From: Rhodospirillaceae bacterium
GTDB taxonomy: Bacteria; Pseudomonadota; Alphaproteobacteria; UBA828
Direction: 5' to 3'
Length of the DNA: 64,000 nt
Assembly: GCA_002728135.1 (NCBI GenBank)
Contig: PBVE01000020.1
Span: 51,232-115,231 of the forward strand
The position numbers were made by a program, and so were the translations under genes. This document shows positions 17,992 to 26,772 of the stretch, in pieces. Position 1 is the first letter of the stretch. Each line of letters opens with the position of its first letter. The notes beneath the pieces are model-generated. The model saw only the letters and a program-made list of their open reading frames with translations, was not told the DNA's origin and did no database searches.

Positions 17992-20900
17992 ATGGCAAGA
18001 AATAGCTTTTTAACTGATATTAATTTAGATGTTTCTAGTTTCTTGGATACATCTCATAATTTTACATTGGTAAAAGTCAGCAATGGTTTTCTGTTAGTTA
18101 ATTTATCTACTAATCAACAATTAGGCCCTATAACACAATTAGAATTATCAAAAATTCTACAAACTCTTCCCATTACAGTTGATAACTGGCCTAGTATTCT
18201 TAGCGAACAACTTTTGACTTCAAATTCTGAAAGTATTCAAATTACTGAAATTGAAGCTGGTTTTATTGAGACTATAGAAGGTACTGTTACTGCTACTCAT
18301 ACAAACGGTGAAATTAGAAAGTTAATTTCAGGTGATGCAGTTTACCAAGGGGAGATATTAATAACAGGAGAAGATGCATCAATAAATATTAGTTTTCTTG
18401 ATGGTTCAGATTTATCTCTTGGTTCAGAATCAGAGATTGTAATTGATGAGTTTATATATGACCCAGATGCAAGTTCGGGAACTCTTGGCCTTGATATAGT
18501 TGAAGGGGTATTTGTATTCGTCAGTGGGGAAATAGCAGAAAATGATCCTGAAGGTATTGTGCTTAATACCCCAACAGCATCATTAGGTATAAGGGGAACG
18601 ACAGTAGCGGGCAGAATTTCATCTGAAAATTCTGGCACTACAATCTCATTATTAGAAGATGAAGATGGTGCTGTCGGTCAAGTTGTAGTTACAAACGATG
18701 CAGGAACTGTCGTACTTGAACAACCAAACGCAACAACTCATGTTCTATCATCCGCTGCAATACCAAGAGAACCTATTGTGTTGCCTAATAAAGCAATTGG
18801 TATCTTATACCAATCATCATTAAGGTCCTCTGGATCTAATGAAAGAACGATTGAAAGTACTGCGGATACCGGTGGAGCAGAGAGCCAGGAGGATACTCCT
18901 GCTGACATATCTGTAGAAAATGATCCTGAACAAGAAAAATCTGATGCTCCACCAAGTCAAAACCAAGAACCTGATGGAGTTCTTGATCCTGAAAATATAG
19001 AAGAATTAGAAGCAAATGTTGAGAGAATTAATGAGGATGCTGAATTTGTTGGCTCAGCAACATTTGATGATGATTTAAATATTGATGATGCCAATATTCA
19101 GGTGTTTGCTGTTGATGAAAGCACTCGTTTAGAGAGGCCTAACGGAGAAGCAATCACACAAGAAGATTTTGAACAACTACAGGAAGATGCCAAATGGGAA
19201 GAACGCGATAAACTTTATGATGCCATTGATGGTGAAGCTAGTCTTATAGTAGCTGCTCTAGCAGATGAATCTGCAGCACCTGAAGCTATATTTCAGTTAG
19301 TAGAATCTTCTGCCGAGCGTCTTTCTGTAGAAACTGGTTTTTCAGTTGAAAAATTTGAATTAGGTTCTTTCGATAAAAATTTTTATATTGCTGAAGAAGG
19401 TTTTATCCCTGAATCATGGGATGATGAAGGCTCAAACCCTGATAAATCTGAGAACTCTGACAGAGAAAGAGAAAAAAGTTCAGAAGAAGATGATTTTGAA
19501 CAAGGAGATAAGGGGCCTGACCGTGAACCATCTATTGCAGAAGTTGCATCTCATATAAAAAATGCTCTCATTGCAGAGAGCTTAACTGGTGTTGATAAAC
19601 TAAACTTTGGTGGTCCACTTACAGTAGATATTGAGAGGGAACTTGAGTTTTTATTTCGTCTTATCTCAGGTGAGGAAGATTTTGATGACGGAATTACAGC
19701 GGCTGAAGATGAAGCACGTGCCAGAGAAGATGATAATTTTGTTGTTAGCGGAGATGAATTTGATGTTGACCTAATTATATCTGGAACAAATGGGGCAGAC
19801 ATTATTAATGGAACTGATGCAGGAGATGGAATTGATGCAGGTGCAGGAAATGATACAGTTTCCTCAGGCCGAGGCGATGATGCTGTATTAGGTGGACTTG
19901 GAGATGATACATTAACATTAGGTACAGGTAACGACAGAGCTGCAGGTGATGGTGACTTTTCTTTCCCAGCAGGAAGTGCATCATCCTCTTTAAGTGCCGC
20001 AATAATAAGCATTACAGAAAGTGCAGGAGATGGTGATGATACTATAGACGGTGGAGATGGAAATGACGATATTCTTGGGCTTGGTGGTGATGACTTATTA
20101 ATAGGAGGAGAGGGCGATGATGTTATAAGTGGTGGGTCTGGAGATGACCAAATTAATTTGGGAAATGGAACTAATGAGGGTGATGGAGGTGATGGGGATG
20201 ACACTATAACCGGAGGTTCTGGGGTTGATGAAATTATTGGTAGAGGTGGGAATGATACGCTTACGGGAAATGGTGGTGATGACATAATTACTGCGGGGAC
20301 TGGGAACGATATACTAGACGGTGGAGATGGTAGTGATGAGCTCGACGGCTCTGATGGTAATGATACCATTACTGGCGGCTCAGGGGATGATACACTATTT
20401 GCTGGTAGTGGCACAAACTCACTTAATGGTGGAGATGGTGACGATATAATTTTTACAGAAAACGATACCTCTTCAAGAAATACAATCGAAGGCGGAAGTG
20501 GTAATGACACTATTAACCCTAGTGGGGGAGTAGATATAATAGACGCAGGAATTGGCGATGACTTTGTAGATGGGTCAAATGGTAATGACACAATAACAGG
20601 TGGTAATGGATTAGATCAATTGTCAGGTGGTGATGGAGATGACACTATAACTGGTGGAAGTGGTGAAGATACTATAGATGGCGGTAATGGAGCAGATAAT
20701 ATAAATGGGGGTGATGATGCGGATTTAATAACAGCAGGTGAGGGTGCTGATATTATAGACGGAGGAGGTGCAAACGATATTATACAAGGTCAAGCAGGAG
20801 CAGACACAATCACTGTGGGAAGTGGAGATGATACCCTATTCTATAAGTTCAATGATAATGCACTCAATGTAAATTCAAACGTTACAACAGCAGCTAATTC

Positions 20901-21198
20901 AAGTGATAAAATCCTAGATTTTGGTACAGGTGACAATAATTTTACTTTTTCTAATTCAGACTTCCTAGGCGGAGAGCTATCAACTGGAACTCTATCCAGT
21001 TCATTATTTTTTTCAATATCACAGCAATATGATGGTACCAATTCAGGTGCATCTTCGTCTCAAGGGATTTTCATCTTCGACTCTGTGAAAAACCTATATT
21101 TTGATGAAGACCCTGCTAATTCTGCTGGTTACACTCTAATTGCAACTGTAGAAAATTCAGCCACAATAACAAATAGTGACATTATTATAGTATCTTAG
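17992..21198 (+). CDS. Large FecR-domain RTX (hemolysin-type calcium-binding repeat) secreted protein
   Basis: This acidic 1068-residue protein has no classical signal peptide. Residues about 90-215 form a FecR-like domain (GTVTATHTNGEIRKLISGDAVYQGE, split here by description, and TASLGIRGTTVAG). A charged Glu/Asp-rich middle section follows. Residues about 595-945 hold roughly thirty GGxGxDxxx nonapeptides, the calcium-binding parallel beta-roll. The last 120 residues resemble a type I secretion tail ending in hydrophobic residues (DIIIVS). I expect calcium-dependent folding outside the cell after export by a TolC-type system. No ABC exporter is adjacent. The role (adhesin, surface layer, enzyme scaffold) cannot be told; no catalytic domain is seen. 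It stands alone between tRNA-His and an opposing MFS gene. Confidence 0.85.
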   Translation: MARNSFLTDINLDVSSFLDTSHNFTLVKVSNGFLLVNLSTNQQLGPITQLELSKILQTLPITVDNWPSILSEQLLTSNSESIQITEIEAGFIETIEGTVTATHTNGEIRKLISGDAVYQGEILITGEDASINISFLDGSDLSLGSESEIVIDEFIYDPDASSGTLGLDIVEGVFVFVSGEIAENDPEGIVLNTPTASLGIRGTTVAGRISSENSGTTISLLEDEDGAVGQVVVTNDAGTVVLEQPNATTHVLSSAAIPREPIVLPNKAIGILYQSSLRSSGSNERTIESTADTGGAESQEDTPADISVENDPEQEKSDAPPSQNQEPDGVLDPENIEELEANVERINEDAEFVGSATFDDDLNIDDANIQVFAVDESTRLERPNGEAITQEDFEQLQEDAKWEERDKLYDAIDGEASLIVAALADESAAPEAIFQLVESSAERLSVETGFSVEKFELGSFDKNFYIAEEGFIPESWDDEGSNPDKSENSDREREKSSEEDDFEQGDKGPDREPSIAEVASHIKNALIAESLTGVDKLNFGGPLTVDIERELEFLFRLISGEEDFDDGITAAEDEARAREDDNFVVSGDEFDVDLIISGTNGADIINGTDAGDGIDAGAGNDTVSSGRGDDAVLGGLGDDTLTLGTGNDRAAGDGDFSFPAGSASSSLSAAIISITESAGDGDDTIDGGDGNDDILGLGGDDLLIGGEGDDVISGGSGDDQINLGNGTNEGDGGDGDDTITGGSGVDEIIGRGGNDTLTGNGGDDIITAGTGNDILDGGDGSDELDGSDGNDTITGGSGDDTLFAGSGTNSLNGGDGDDIIFTENDTSSRNTIEGGSGNDTINPSGGVDIIDAGIGDDFVDGSNGNDTITGGNGLDQLSGGDGDDTITGGSGEDTIDGGNGADNINGGDDADLITAGEGADIIDGGGANDIIQGQAGADTITVGSGDDTLFYKFNDNALNVNSNVTTAANSSDKILDFGTGDNNFTFSNSDFLGGELSTGTLSSSLFFSISQQYDGTNSGASSSQGIFIFDSVKNLYFDEDPANSAGYTLIATVENSATITNSDIIIVS
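19768..20840 (+). repeat. RTX nonapeptide-coding repeat region
   Basis: This is a degenerate 27-base periodicity coding for GGxGxDxxx units, with GGTGGAGATGG-like and GGAAATGATAC-like words recurring. It explains the long open frame on the opposite strand, which is Ser/Pro-rich and not a gene. Confidence 0.85.
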
Positions 21199-21220
21199 TC
21201 ATTTTTTTTAATATTCTTTA

Positions 21221-22447
21221 TTAAGAAAATTTTGACTTTATAACGAAATTATATGGCTTGTCATTTATAGGCAAATGCACAATTGCTGCAAAAACTCCTA
21301 GTGCAATAGAGATATACCATGCAAAGTCATAGGAAGAAGTAAAATGAAAAAGTTTTCCTCCAATCCAAGCACCAAAAAAACTACCAACCTGATGACTCAA
21401 AAATACTATTCCAAATAATGTTCCTAAATATTTTGATCCAAAAATATTTGCCACTATTCCACTCGTTAGAGGAACTGTTCCTAGCCATAGAAGACCAATA
21501 AGACCAGCAAATAATAAAACTGATAATTCAGTTTTTGGTGACATAACAAAACATAAAATCACTATAGACCGGAATAAATATAAGCCACTTAGTAAAAGTT
21601 TTTTGCTATAGTAACCACCTAACCAACCAAAAATTAGTGTGCCAGCAATATTTGCAAGACCAATTAATGCTATAGCTTTAGCACCTAGCATTTCATCTAG
21701 ACCAAGGTCAGAAACATATGAAGGAAGATGTGTAGCGACAAATGTAACATGAAACCCGCATACAAAAAAACCAGCTATTAAAAGTAAATAACTTTTATGG
21801 CGTACTGCTTGATTTAAGGTTTCAGTTAAATTAGTTGACTCTTGTATTTTTTCACTTTGTTGATTTTTGCCCTTGAGTGCAAAGGCAAGAATAACAGCAA
21901 GGCCAGTAATAACAGCTATTATAAATAGAGCTGTCGACCAACCTTCTGTTTCAATTAACCAACCACTTAGTAGAGCCATAGAAAACTGACCAAATGAGCC
22001 GCCTGCAGTGGCTATACCTAAAGCAAGGCTTCTACGATTCTTTGGAACAACCCTTACAACTGGAGCTAAAACTATAGCAAAGCCCATAGCACTCGTCCCT
22101 AGACCAACTAAAGCTCCTGCACCTGTGTATAGATCTACTGGGCCCGATGACAAACCCATAATTGTCAAACCGCATGCATATAAACCTGCCCCTAAAACTA
22201 TTACTTTTGCAGTGCCATAAAGATCTGCTATGGCTCCAAAAATAGGCTGTCCAAACCCCCATACCAACATTTGAATAGCTATTGCAATTGAGAAAACTTC
22301 ACGACTAATCTGCAAGGAATTTGTAATAGGTGTCATATACAAACCGAAGCTGCCTCTGATTCCTATACTTATAACCAAGATAAGACTAGCTGCTCCAACA
22401 ACGACTATAATGTTTGTTGTTTTTTGATTCATTAAGTTTTTATACAT
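21221..22447 (-). CDS. MFS transporter
   Basis: This 408-residue, twelve-helix major facilitator has the inter-helix loop marks GAIADLYGTAK between helices 2 and 3 and an Arg-rich loop RRSLALGIATAGGSFGQ of the type seen in monocarboxylate and oxalate/formate-like transporters. A mid-protein loop with KGKNQQSEK separates the two halves. The substrate is unknown. It converges on the RTX gene, 22 bases apart, and diverges from parE. Confidence 0.85.
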   Translation of the reverse strand: MYKNLMNQKTTNIIVVVGAASLILVISIGIRGSFGLYMTPITNSLQISREVFSIAIAIQMLVWGFGQPIFGAIADLYGTAKVIVLGAGLYACGLTIMGLSSGPVDLYTGAGALVGLGTSAMGFAIVLAPVVRVVPKNRRSLALGIATAGGSFGQFSMALLSGWLIETEGWSTALFIIAVITGLAVILAFALKGKNQQSEKIQESTNLTETLNQAVRHKSYLLLIAGFFVCGFHVTFVATHLPSYVSDLGLDEMLGAKAIALIGLANIAGTLIFGWLGGYYSKKLLLSGLYLFRSIVILCFVMSPKTELSVLLFAGLIGLLWLGTVPLTSGIVANIFGSKYLGTLFGIVFLSHQVGSFFGAWIGGKLFHFTSSYDFAWYISIALGVFAAIVHLPINDKPYNFVIKSKFS

Positions 22448-22565
22448 AAGAGAGTTTGATCATTTAGATTTTTATAACTTTTAAGACTATATATAGTTGT
22501 CTACTTTTATAACGTGCACTATACATGGTGCATTATTATATTTTTAAACATTGAGTTTCATCATT

Positions 22566-24644
22566 ATGGCTGACACATTGGATCTCTTCACTACAAACCA
22601 TGATGCTCCTGTATCAAGGGGTGACAAGCGTTTGAATAAAATAAAAAAACATAAGAAATCACAAAAAAAATTAATACAAGCTAAATCTAACAATGATGAT
22701 GACTATACGGCGAAAGATATTGAGGTTCTAGAAGGTCTAGAACCGGTCAGAAAACGTCCTGGAATGTATGTTGGTGGCACCGACACACAAGCACTTCATC
22801 ACCTTTTTACTGAAACCTTAGATAATGCTATGGATGAAGCCATTGCAGGATTTGCCTCAATTATTCAAGTTAAACTAAATGACGATAATTCTATCACAAT
22901 TAAAGATAATGGACGCGGTATACCTATAGACCCGCATCCAAAGTTTAAAAATAAATCCGCACTTGAAGTTATATTTACTACATTACATTCTGGGGGAAAA
23001 TTCGGAGGAAATAATAGTTATGTAACTGCAGGTGGACTTCATGGAGTAGGGATTTCGGTAGTAAATGCATTATCTGAAGATTGCAGTGTTGAAGTAATTA
23101 GAAATAATATGAGTTGGCAAATTTCATTTTCACGAGGAGAAGTAGTTAAACCTCTTAAGTCTGAAAAAGCTCAGAAAGGAAAAAAAGGAACTAGTGTAAC
23201 TTTCAAGCCAGATATAAATATTTTTGGCAATAATGCAAAATTTAACCCAAAAATAATCTGGAATATTATAAGAGCTAAGGCATATCTATTTAAAGGTGTT
23301 ACTATAAATTGGGAATGCCCTAAATATCTCCTTGAGGCAATAGGAGATAACAATACACCCATTAAAGCAAAAATATCATTTCCAGATGGATTGATTAACC
23401 ACTTAGAAGATCATTTTGGAAAATCACAAAGTTCTTCTGTCAGATTATTTTCTGGCGAGACTAATTTAAATGATAATAAAGGAAGAATAGAGTGGGTAAT
23501 TGCATGGGATTATAGCACAAAAAACGAAATTCTTTCTTATTGCAATACAATTTTTACCCCACTAGGTGGAACACATGAAAATGGCTTAAAAAATACATTG
23601 TTGAAAGGATTTAAGGGATATGGTGAATTAATTGGTAATAAAAAATCTTCTTTAATAACAGGTGAAGATATATTGGCAAGTACGTGTGCTATTTTATCTT
23701 TGTTTCAAGAGAATCCTGAATTTCAAGGTCAAACAAAAGAAAAACTTACATCTTCTAATGCTGCTAAATTAGTTGAGACAGGATTACGTGACCACCTTGA
23801 CCATTGGTTATCTGAAAGTCCTCCACAGTCAAATTCCTTACTTAATCATTTTATTGAAAAAGCTGAAGAACGTATAAGAAAAAGAAAAGAAAAAGAGGTT
23901 TCTAGAAAACAAGCATCTAGAAAACTCCGGCTCCCTGGAAAACTAGCTGATTGTTTAAATGAAACATCTGAAGGAACAGAGTTGTTTATTGTAGAAGGTG
24001 ACTCAGCTGGCGGATCAGCAAAACAGGCAAGGTTAAGAGAAACTCAAGCAGTATTACCATTAAGAGGAAAAATATTAAATGTAGCAAGTGCTAGTAGTGA
24101 GAAATTAAGAACCAATCAGGAATTAGCTGATTTGATCCAGGCTTTGGGATGTGGGAGTAGAGATAAATTCAATTATAATAATTTAAGATATGAAAAAGTC
24201 ATTATAATGACTGATGCAGATGTAGATGGTGCCCATATAGCATCATTACTTATGACATTCTTTTATTTGGAAATGCCACGTCTTATTGAAAAAGAACACC
24301 TTTTTATCGCCCAGCCACCTTTATATCGGCTTACACAAGGAGGAATTACAGCATATGCCATGAATGACTCACATAAAGAAGAGTTATTACTAAAAAGCTT
24401 TAATAAACGCGGTAATGTTGAAATAAGCCGCTTTAAAGGTCTAGGTGAAATGCCTGCAAGTCAATTAAAACAAACTACCATGGATCCAGCAATAAGAACA
24501 TTAATCAAAGTTGTAATCCCTGCAGAAACAAAAATTAAAACTGATAAGAGAGTTAATGAACTAATGGGTCGCAAACCAGAATTAAGGTTACGTTTCATTC
24601 AAGATCAGGCATCATTTGTTAAAGATGATACTCTTGATATTTGA
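22566..24644 (+). CDS. parE: DNA topoisomerase IV subunit B
   Basis: This 692-residue ATPase subunit of the chromosome-decatenating type II topoisomerase has the GHKL ATP site in ETLDNAMDEA, DNGRGIP and GGLHGVG. The TOPRIM domain carries VEGDSAGGSAKQ and TDADVDGAHI. ParE rather than GyrB is indicated by KRPGMYVGGTD, DPHPKFKNKSALEV and the short length. An N-terminal lysine-rich tail of about 40 residues precedes the conserved part. ATG 22566 is preferred to the in-frame TTG 22551, since it gives the common start MADTLDLF. Confidence 0.95.
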   Translation: MADTLDLFTTNHDAPVSRGDKRLNKIKKHKKSQKKLIQAKSNNDDDYTAKDIEVLEGLEPVRKRPGMYVGGTDTQALHHLFTETLDNAMDEAIAGFASIIQVKLNDDNSITIKDNGRGIPIDPHPKFKNKSALEVIFTTLHSGGKFGGNNSYVTAGGLHGVGISVVNALSEDCSVEVIRNNMSWQISFSRGEVVKPLKSEKAQKGKKGTSVTFKPDINIFGNNAKFNPKIIWNIIRAKAYLFKGVTINWECPKYLLEAIGDNNTPIKAKISFPDGLINHLEDHFGKSQSSSVRLFSGETNLNDNKGRIEWVIAWDYSTKNEILSYCNTIFTPLGGTHENGLKNTLLKGFKGYGELIGNKKSSLITGEDILASTCAILSLFQENPEFQGQTKEKLTSSNAAKLVETGLRDHLDHWLSESPPQSNSLLNHFIEKAEERIRKRKEKEVSRKQASRKLRLPGKLADCLNETSEGTELFIVEGDSAGGSAKQARLRETQAVLPLRGKILNVASASSEKLRTNQELADLIQALGCGSRDKFNYNNLRYEKVIIMTDADVDGAHIASLLMTFFYLEMPRLIEKEHLFIAQPPLYRLTQGGITAYAMNDSHKEELLLKSFNKRGNVEISRFKGLGEMPASQLKQTTMDPAIRTLIKVVIPAETKIKTDKRVNELMGRKPELRLRFIQDQASFVKDDTLDI

Positions 24645-24834
24645 TTATGAACTTTTATTAGAGTAGTTATAATTTAAATAAAAACATAATTTGTTAAATC
24701 TAAAGCTTAGTAGATTATTTTAACTAATAACACATTTTATCATTAAGCTAGTTGTGTCTGCCAATTAGTTTTTCAACAAATATTTATATCTAAACAAATC
24801 ATAGATATTTTAAATTGAGGATACTCTTTATAAA

Positions 24835-26073
24835 GTGACAGTTGATAAAACTCCAACTTTTCTAGAACTTGGTCTTAGCACCGATCTATTAAAATCATTA
24901 AAAGAAGCTGGTTATAAAACCCCAACACCCATACAAGAAAAATCAATACCTATAGTGTTAATGGGGCGAGATGTTCTTGGCGGAGCCCAAACTGGCACAG
25001 GCAAAACGGCTTCTTATGCATTGCCAATAATTGATGTTTTAGCTTCTGGTAATTCTAAGGCGAGAATGCCACGAGCTTTGGTCTTAGCCCCAACAAGAGA
25101 ATTGGCACAACAAATAGAAAATAATTTTAAAACTTATGGTAAGAATCATAACCTTAAGCACGTGATTTTAATTGGTGGAGAATCGATGGGTGATCAGGAG
25201 CGTGCCATTGCAAGTAATCCAGACATAATTATTGGAACTCCAGGCCGACTACTAGACTTGTTTGAACGAGGCCATCTCATATTAAGTGGAATAAAATTTT
25301 TAGTCATAGATGAAGCAGATAGAATGCTAGATATGGGCTTTATTCCAGACGTCGAAAAAATTGTTGCTTTGCTGCCTAAAATCAGACAAACATTGCTTTT
25401 CTCAGCAACATTGGGAAATGAAATCCAAAACCTTGCACATAAGTTTTTGATTAATCCCCGTGAAATAAGAGTATCTCCCTCTGCATCAGTCGCGGTGACG
25501 GTTGACCATACAATGGTATCGGTTACTGTAAATGGAAAGAAAAACACCTTAAAAAAGATTATTAAGAGCCTAAATATTAATAATGCAATAATATTTTGTA
25601 ATCGTAAAAAAGATATCGATGTTTTAGCTATTTCTCTACAAAAGTCTGGGTTAAATGCACGTGCATTACATGGGGATATGGCTCAGAATATTAGATCCAG
25701 TACTTTATCCGATTTTAAAAAAGGCATGATAGCTTATTTAGTATCCAGTGATGTTACTGGTAGAGGAATAGATATAGATAATGTTTCACACGTTTTTAAC
25801 TATGATGTTCCAATTCATGCAGAAGACTATGTGCACAGAATTGGACGCACTGGACGTGCAGGAAAAAAAGGTACAGCTTTCACCTTGGTAACTAAAGAAG
25901 AAGAAAAATTTGTAGATTCAATTCGTAAATTGACTGGTCAGGAATTAATAATTAAAGATTATTTTTCCACAAGAAAGCCTATAAGTAAAACAGCACAGTC
26001 AAAAGAATCAAAAATTATTGGTATGGGAGATCATATCCCAGAATTTATGAAAACTTCCAAAATAATTAAATAA
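24835..26073 (+). CDS. DEAD-box ATP-dependent RNA helicase (RhlE-like)
   Basis: This 412-residue RNA helicase shows all motifs in order: Q motif TPTPIQEKSIP, motif I AQTGTGKT, Ia PTRELAQQ, Ib TPGRLLD, II VIDEADRMLD, III SATLG, IV IIFCNRK, V VSSDVTGRGIDI and VI HRIGRTGRAGKKG. The short C-terminal tail fits the RhlE group. The start is GTG. GAGG is about fifteen bases upstream, which is long. The 190-base gap before it is AT-rich, with a small AATCTA/TAGATT hairpin near 24695, and could be a leader with cold-shock control, but this is not proven. Confidence 0.92.
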   Translation: MTVDKTPTFLELGLSTDLLKSLKEAGYKTPTPIQEKSIPIVLMGRDVLGGAQTGTGKTASYALPIIDVLASGNSKARMPRALVLAPTRELAQQIENNFKTYGKNHNLKHVILIGGESMGDQERAIASNPDIIIGTPGRLLDLFERGHLILSGIKFLVIDEADRMLDMGFIPDVEKIVALLPKIRQTLLFSATLGNEIQNLAHKFLINPREIRVSPSASVAVTVDHTMVSVTVNGKKNTLKKIIKSLNINNAIIFCNRKKDIDVLAISLQKSGLNARALHGDMAQNIRSSTLSDFKKGMIAYLVSSDVTGRGIDIDNVSHVFNYDVPIHAEDYVHRIGRTGRAGKKGTAFTLVTKEEEKFVDSIRKLTGQELIIKDYFSTRKPISKTAQSKESKIIGMGDHIPEFMKTSKIIK

Positions 26074-26089
26074 ATATATTAAAAACGAA

Positions 26090-26117
26090 GGCTGACAGAA
26101 TATTTATTCTGCCAACC
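26090..26117. terminator. Likely bidirectional terminator between the helicase and hsp20
   Basis: GGCTGACAGAATA and TATTCTGCCAACC pair with two mismatches around a tiny loop, in the 69-base gap of two convergent genes. T-runs are weak on both sides. Confidence 0.5.
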
Positions 26118-26142
26118 TCCATGTTATAATTAGAAAATCAAA

Positions 26143-26604
26143 TTATAATGCTTTTCCCTCTATGGTATTTAATTTTCTATCGTCAATGTGTACTTTCCTA
26201 GGTTTAAATTCATCTGGAATATTTCGTTTAAGCTCTAAAACTAGAAGACCGTCACTAATATTTGCATTCTTTACTTCTAAAAATTCTGCAAGATGAAAGC
26301 TTCGTTCAAATGATCGTGCAGCAATACCACGATGCAAAAAATATGAATCATTAGTTTTGAGAGCTTTAGGTTCTCCCTTTATTATGAGGTTTCCATCATG
26401 CTCTGTAACTTCAATATCTTGTGCGGTGCACCCTGCAACTGCCATAACAATTTTATAATTATCATCAGATAACTTTTCTATATTGTATGGTGGGTAAGTT
26501 GATCCATTGGTATGAAATTTTGAAGCTTGATCTAATGTGCTAGTTAAACGATCAAAACCTACGGATGAACGAAATAATGGTGAGAAATCTATTGTATTTA
26601 ACAT
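26143..26604 (-). CDS. Small heat-shock protein, Hsp20/IbpA family
   Basis: This 153-residue alpha-crystallin-type chaperone binds unfolding proteins under stress. The start MLNTIDFSPLFRSSVGFDRL, YPPYNIEKLSDDNYKIVMAVAG, and the beta-sandwich with GNLIIKGE and HRGIAARSFERSFHL are the IbpA form found in proteobacteria. The C-terminal IxI-like anchor is RNIPDEFKP or nearby. The leader carries a ROSE-type thermometer and a heat-shock-type promoter, described separately, so synthesis should be induced by heat at two levels. Confidence 0.94.
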   Translation of the reverse strand: MLNTIDFSPLFRSSVGFDRLTSTLDQASKFHTNGSTYPPYNIEKLSDDNYKIVMAVAGCTAQDIEVTEHDGNLIIKGEPKALKTNDSYFLHRGIAARSFERSFHLAEFLEVKNANISDGLLVLELKRNIPDEFKPRKVHIDDRKLNTIEGKAL

Positions 26605-26712
26605 ATTTGATATCCTCCTATGAGCAATATCAGCGAGTACAAAGGGACTAAAATTTTTAAAAACGAGCCTCAGGGCCTCGCCGTGTTAGTGGTCCCAGGA
26701 TTGGCAACCACA
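26605..26712 (-). promoter_or_regulatory. ROSE-type RNA thermometer in the hsp20 leader
   Basis: On the minus strand the leader holds three stem-loops. The last, next to the start codon, is TGATAT (pairing with ATATCA) enclosing TTGCT and AGGAGG. TTGCT matches the conserved UYGCU anti-Shine-Dalgarno of ROSE elements, and AGGAGG is the ribosome site of hsp20 (26614-26619 on the plus strand). The upstream stems are around CGAGGCC/GGCTCG with loop CTGA, and TGGT/ACCA near the 5' end. ROSE elements melt at heat-shock temperature. This one is predicted from sequence only. Confidence 0.8.
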
Positions 26713-26718
26713 CTATTT

Positions 26719-26746
26719 ATTTATAATCAAATTATTATTTTTCAAG
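26719..26746 (-). promoter_or_regulatory. Candidate RpoH (sigma-32 type) promoter of hsp20
   Basis: On the minus strand CTTGAAA is followed 17 bases after CTTG by TATAAAT. This fits the loose alphaproteobacterial heat-shock pattern CTTG-N17-TATNT and would start the transcript near 26712, giving a leader of about 108 bases, normal for a ROSE element. Confidence 0.5.
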
Positions 26747-26772
26747 TTACAAATAATAATTATATTTATTAA

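Noticed and set aside
19551..20591. A 346-residue open frame, Ser/Pro-rich, on the minus strand inside the RTX gene
   Set aside because: It is the mirror of the Gly/Asp repeat codons: GGT/GGA and GAT read as ACC/TCC and ATC on the other strand. It has no plausible start site or known domain.
17850..21198. Genomic island inserted at tRNA-His
   Set aside because: The RTX gene lies just after the tRNA, but I find no integrase, no second copy of the tRNA 3' end downstream and no other foreign genes up to parE.
24645..24834. A regulatory RNA or small gene before the DEAD-box helicase
   Set aside because: The stretch is AT-rich with only a six-base hairpin and no coding frame of note. There is not enough to call a cold-shock leader or small RNA.
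26650..26680. The CGAGGCC/GGCTCG stem with TTTTT as terminator of the amidase gene
   Set aside because: It could end amidase transcripts, but it lies between a heat-shock-type promoter and a UYGCU hairpin with the spacing of a ROSE leader. I therefore count it as the middle stem of the thermometer, without excluding a double role.
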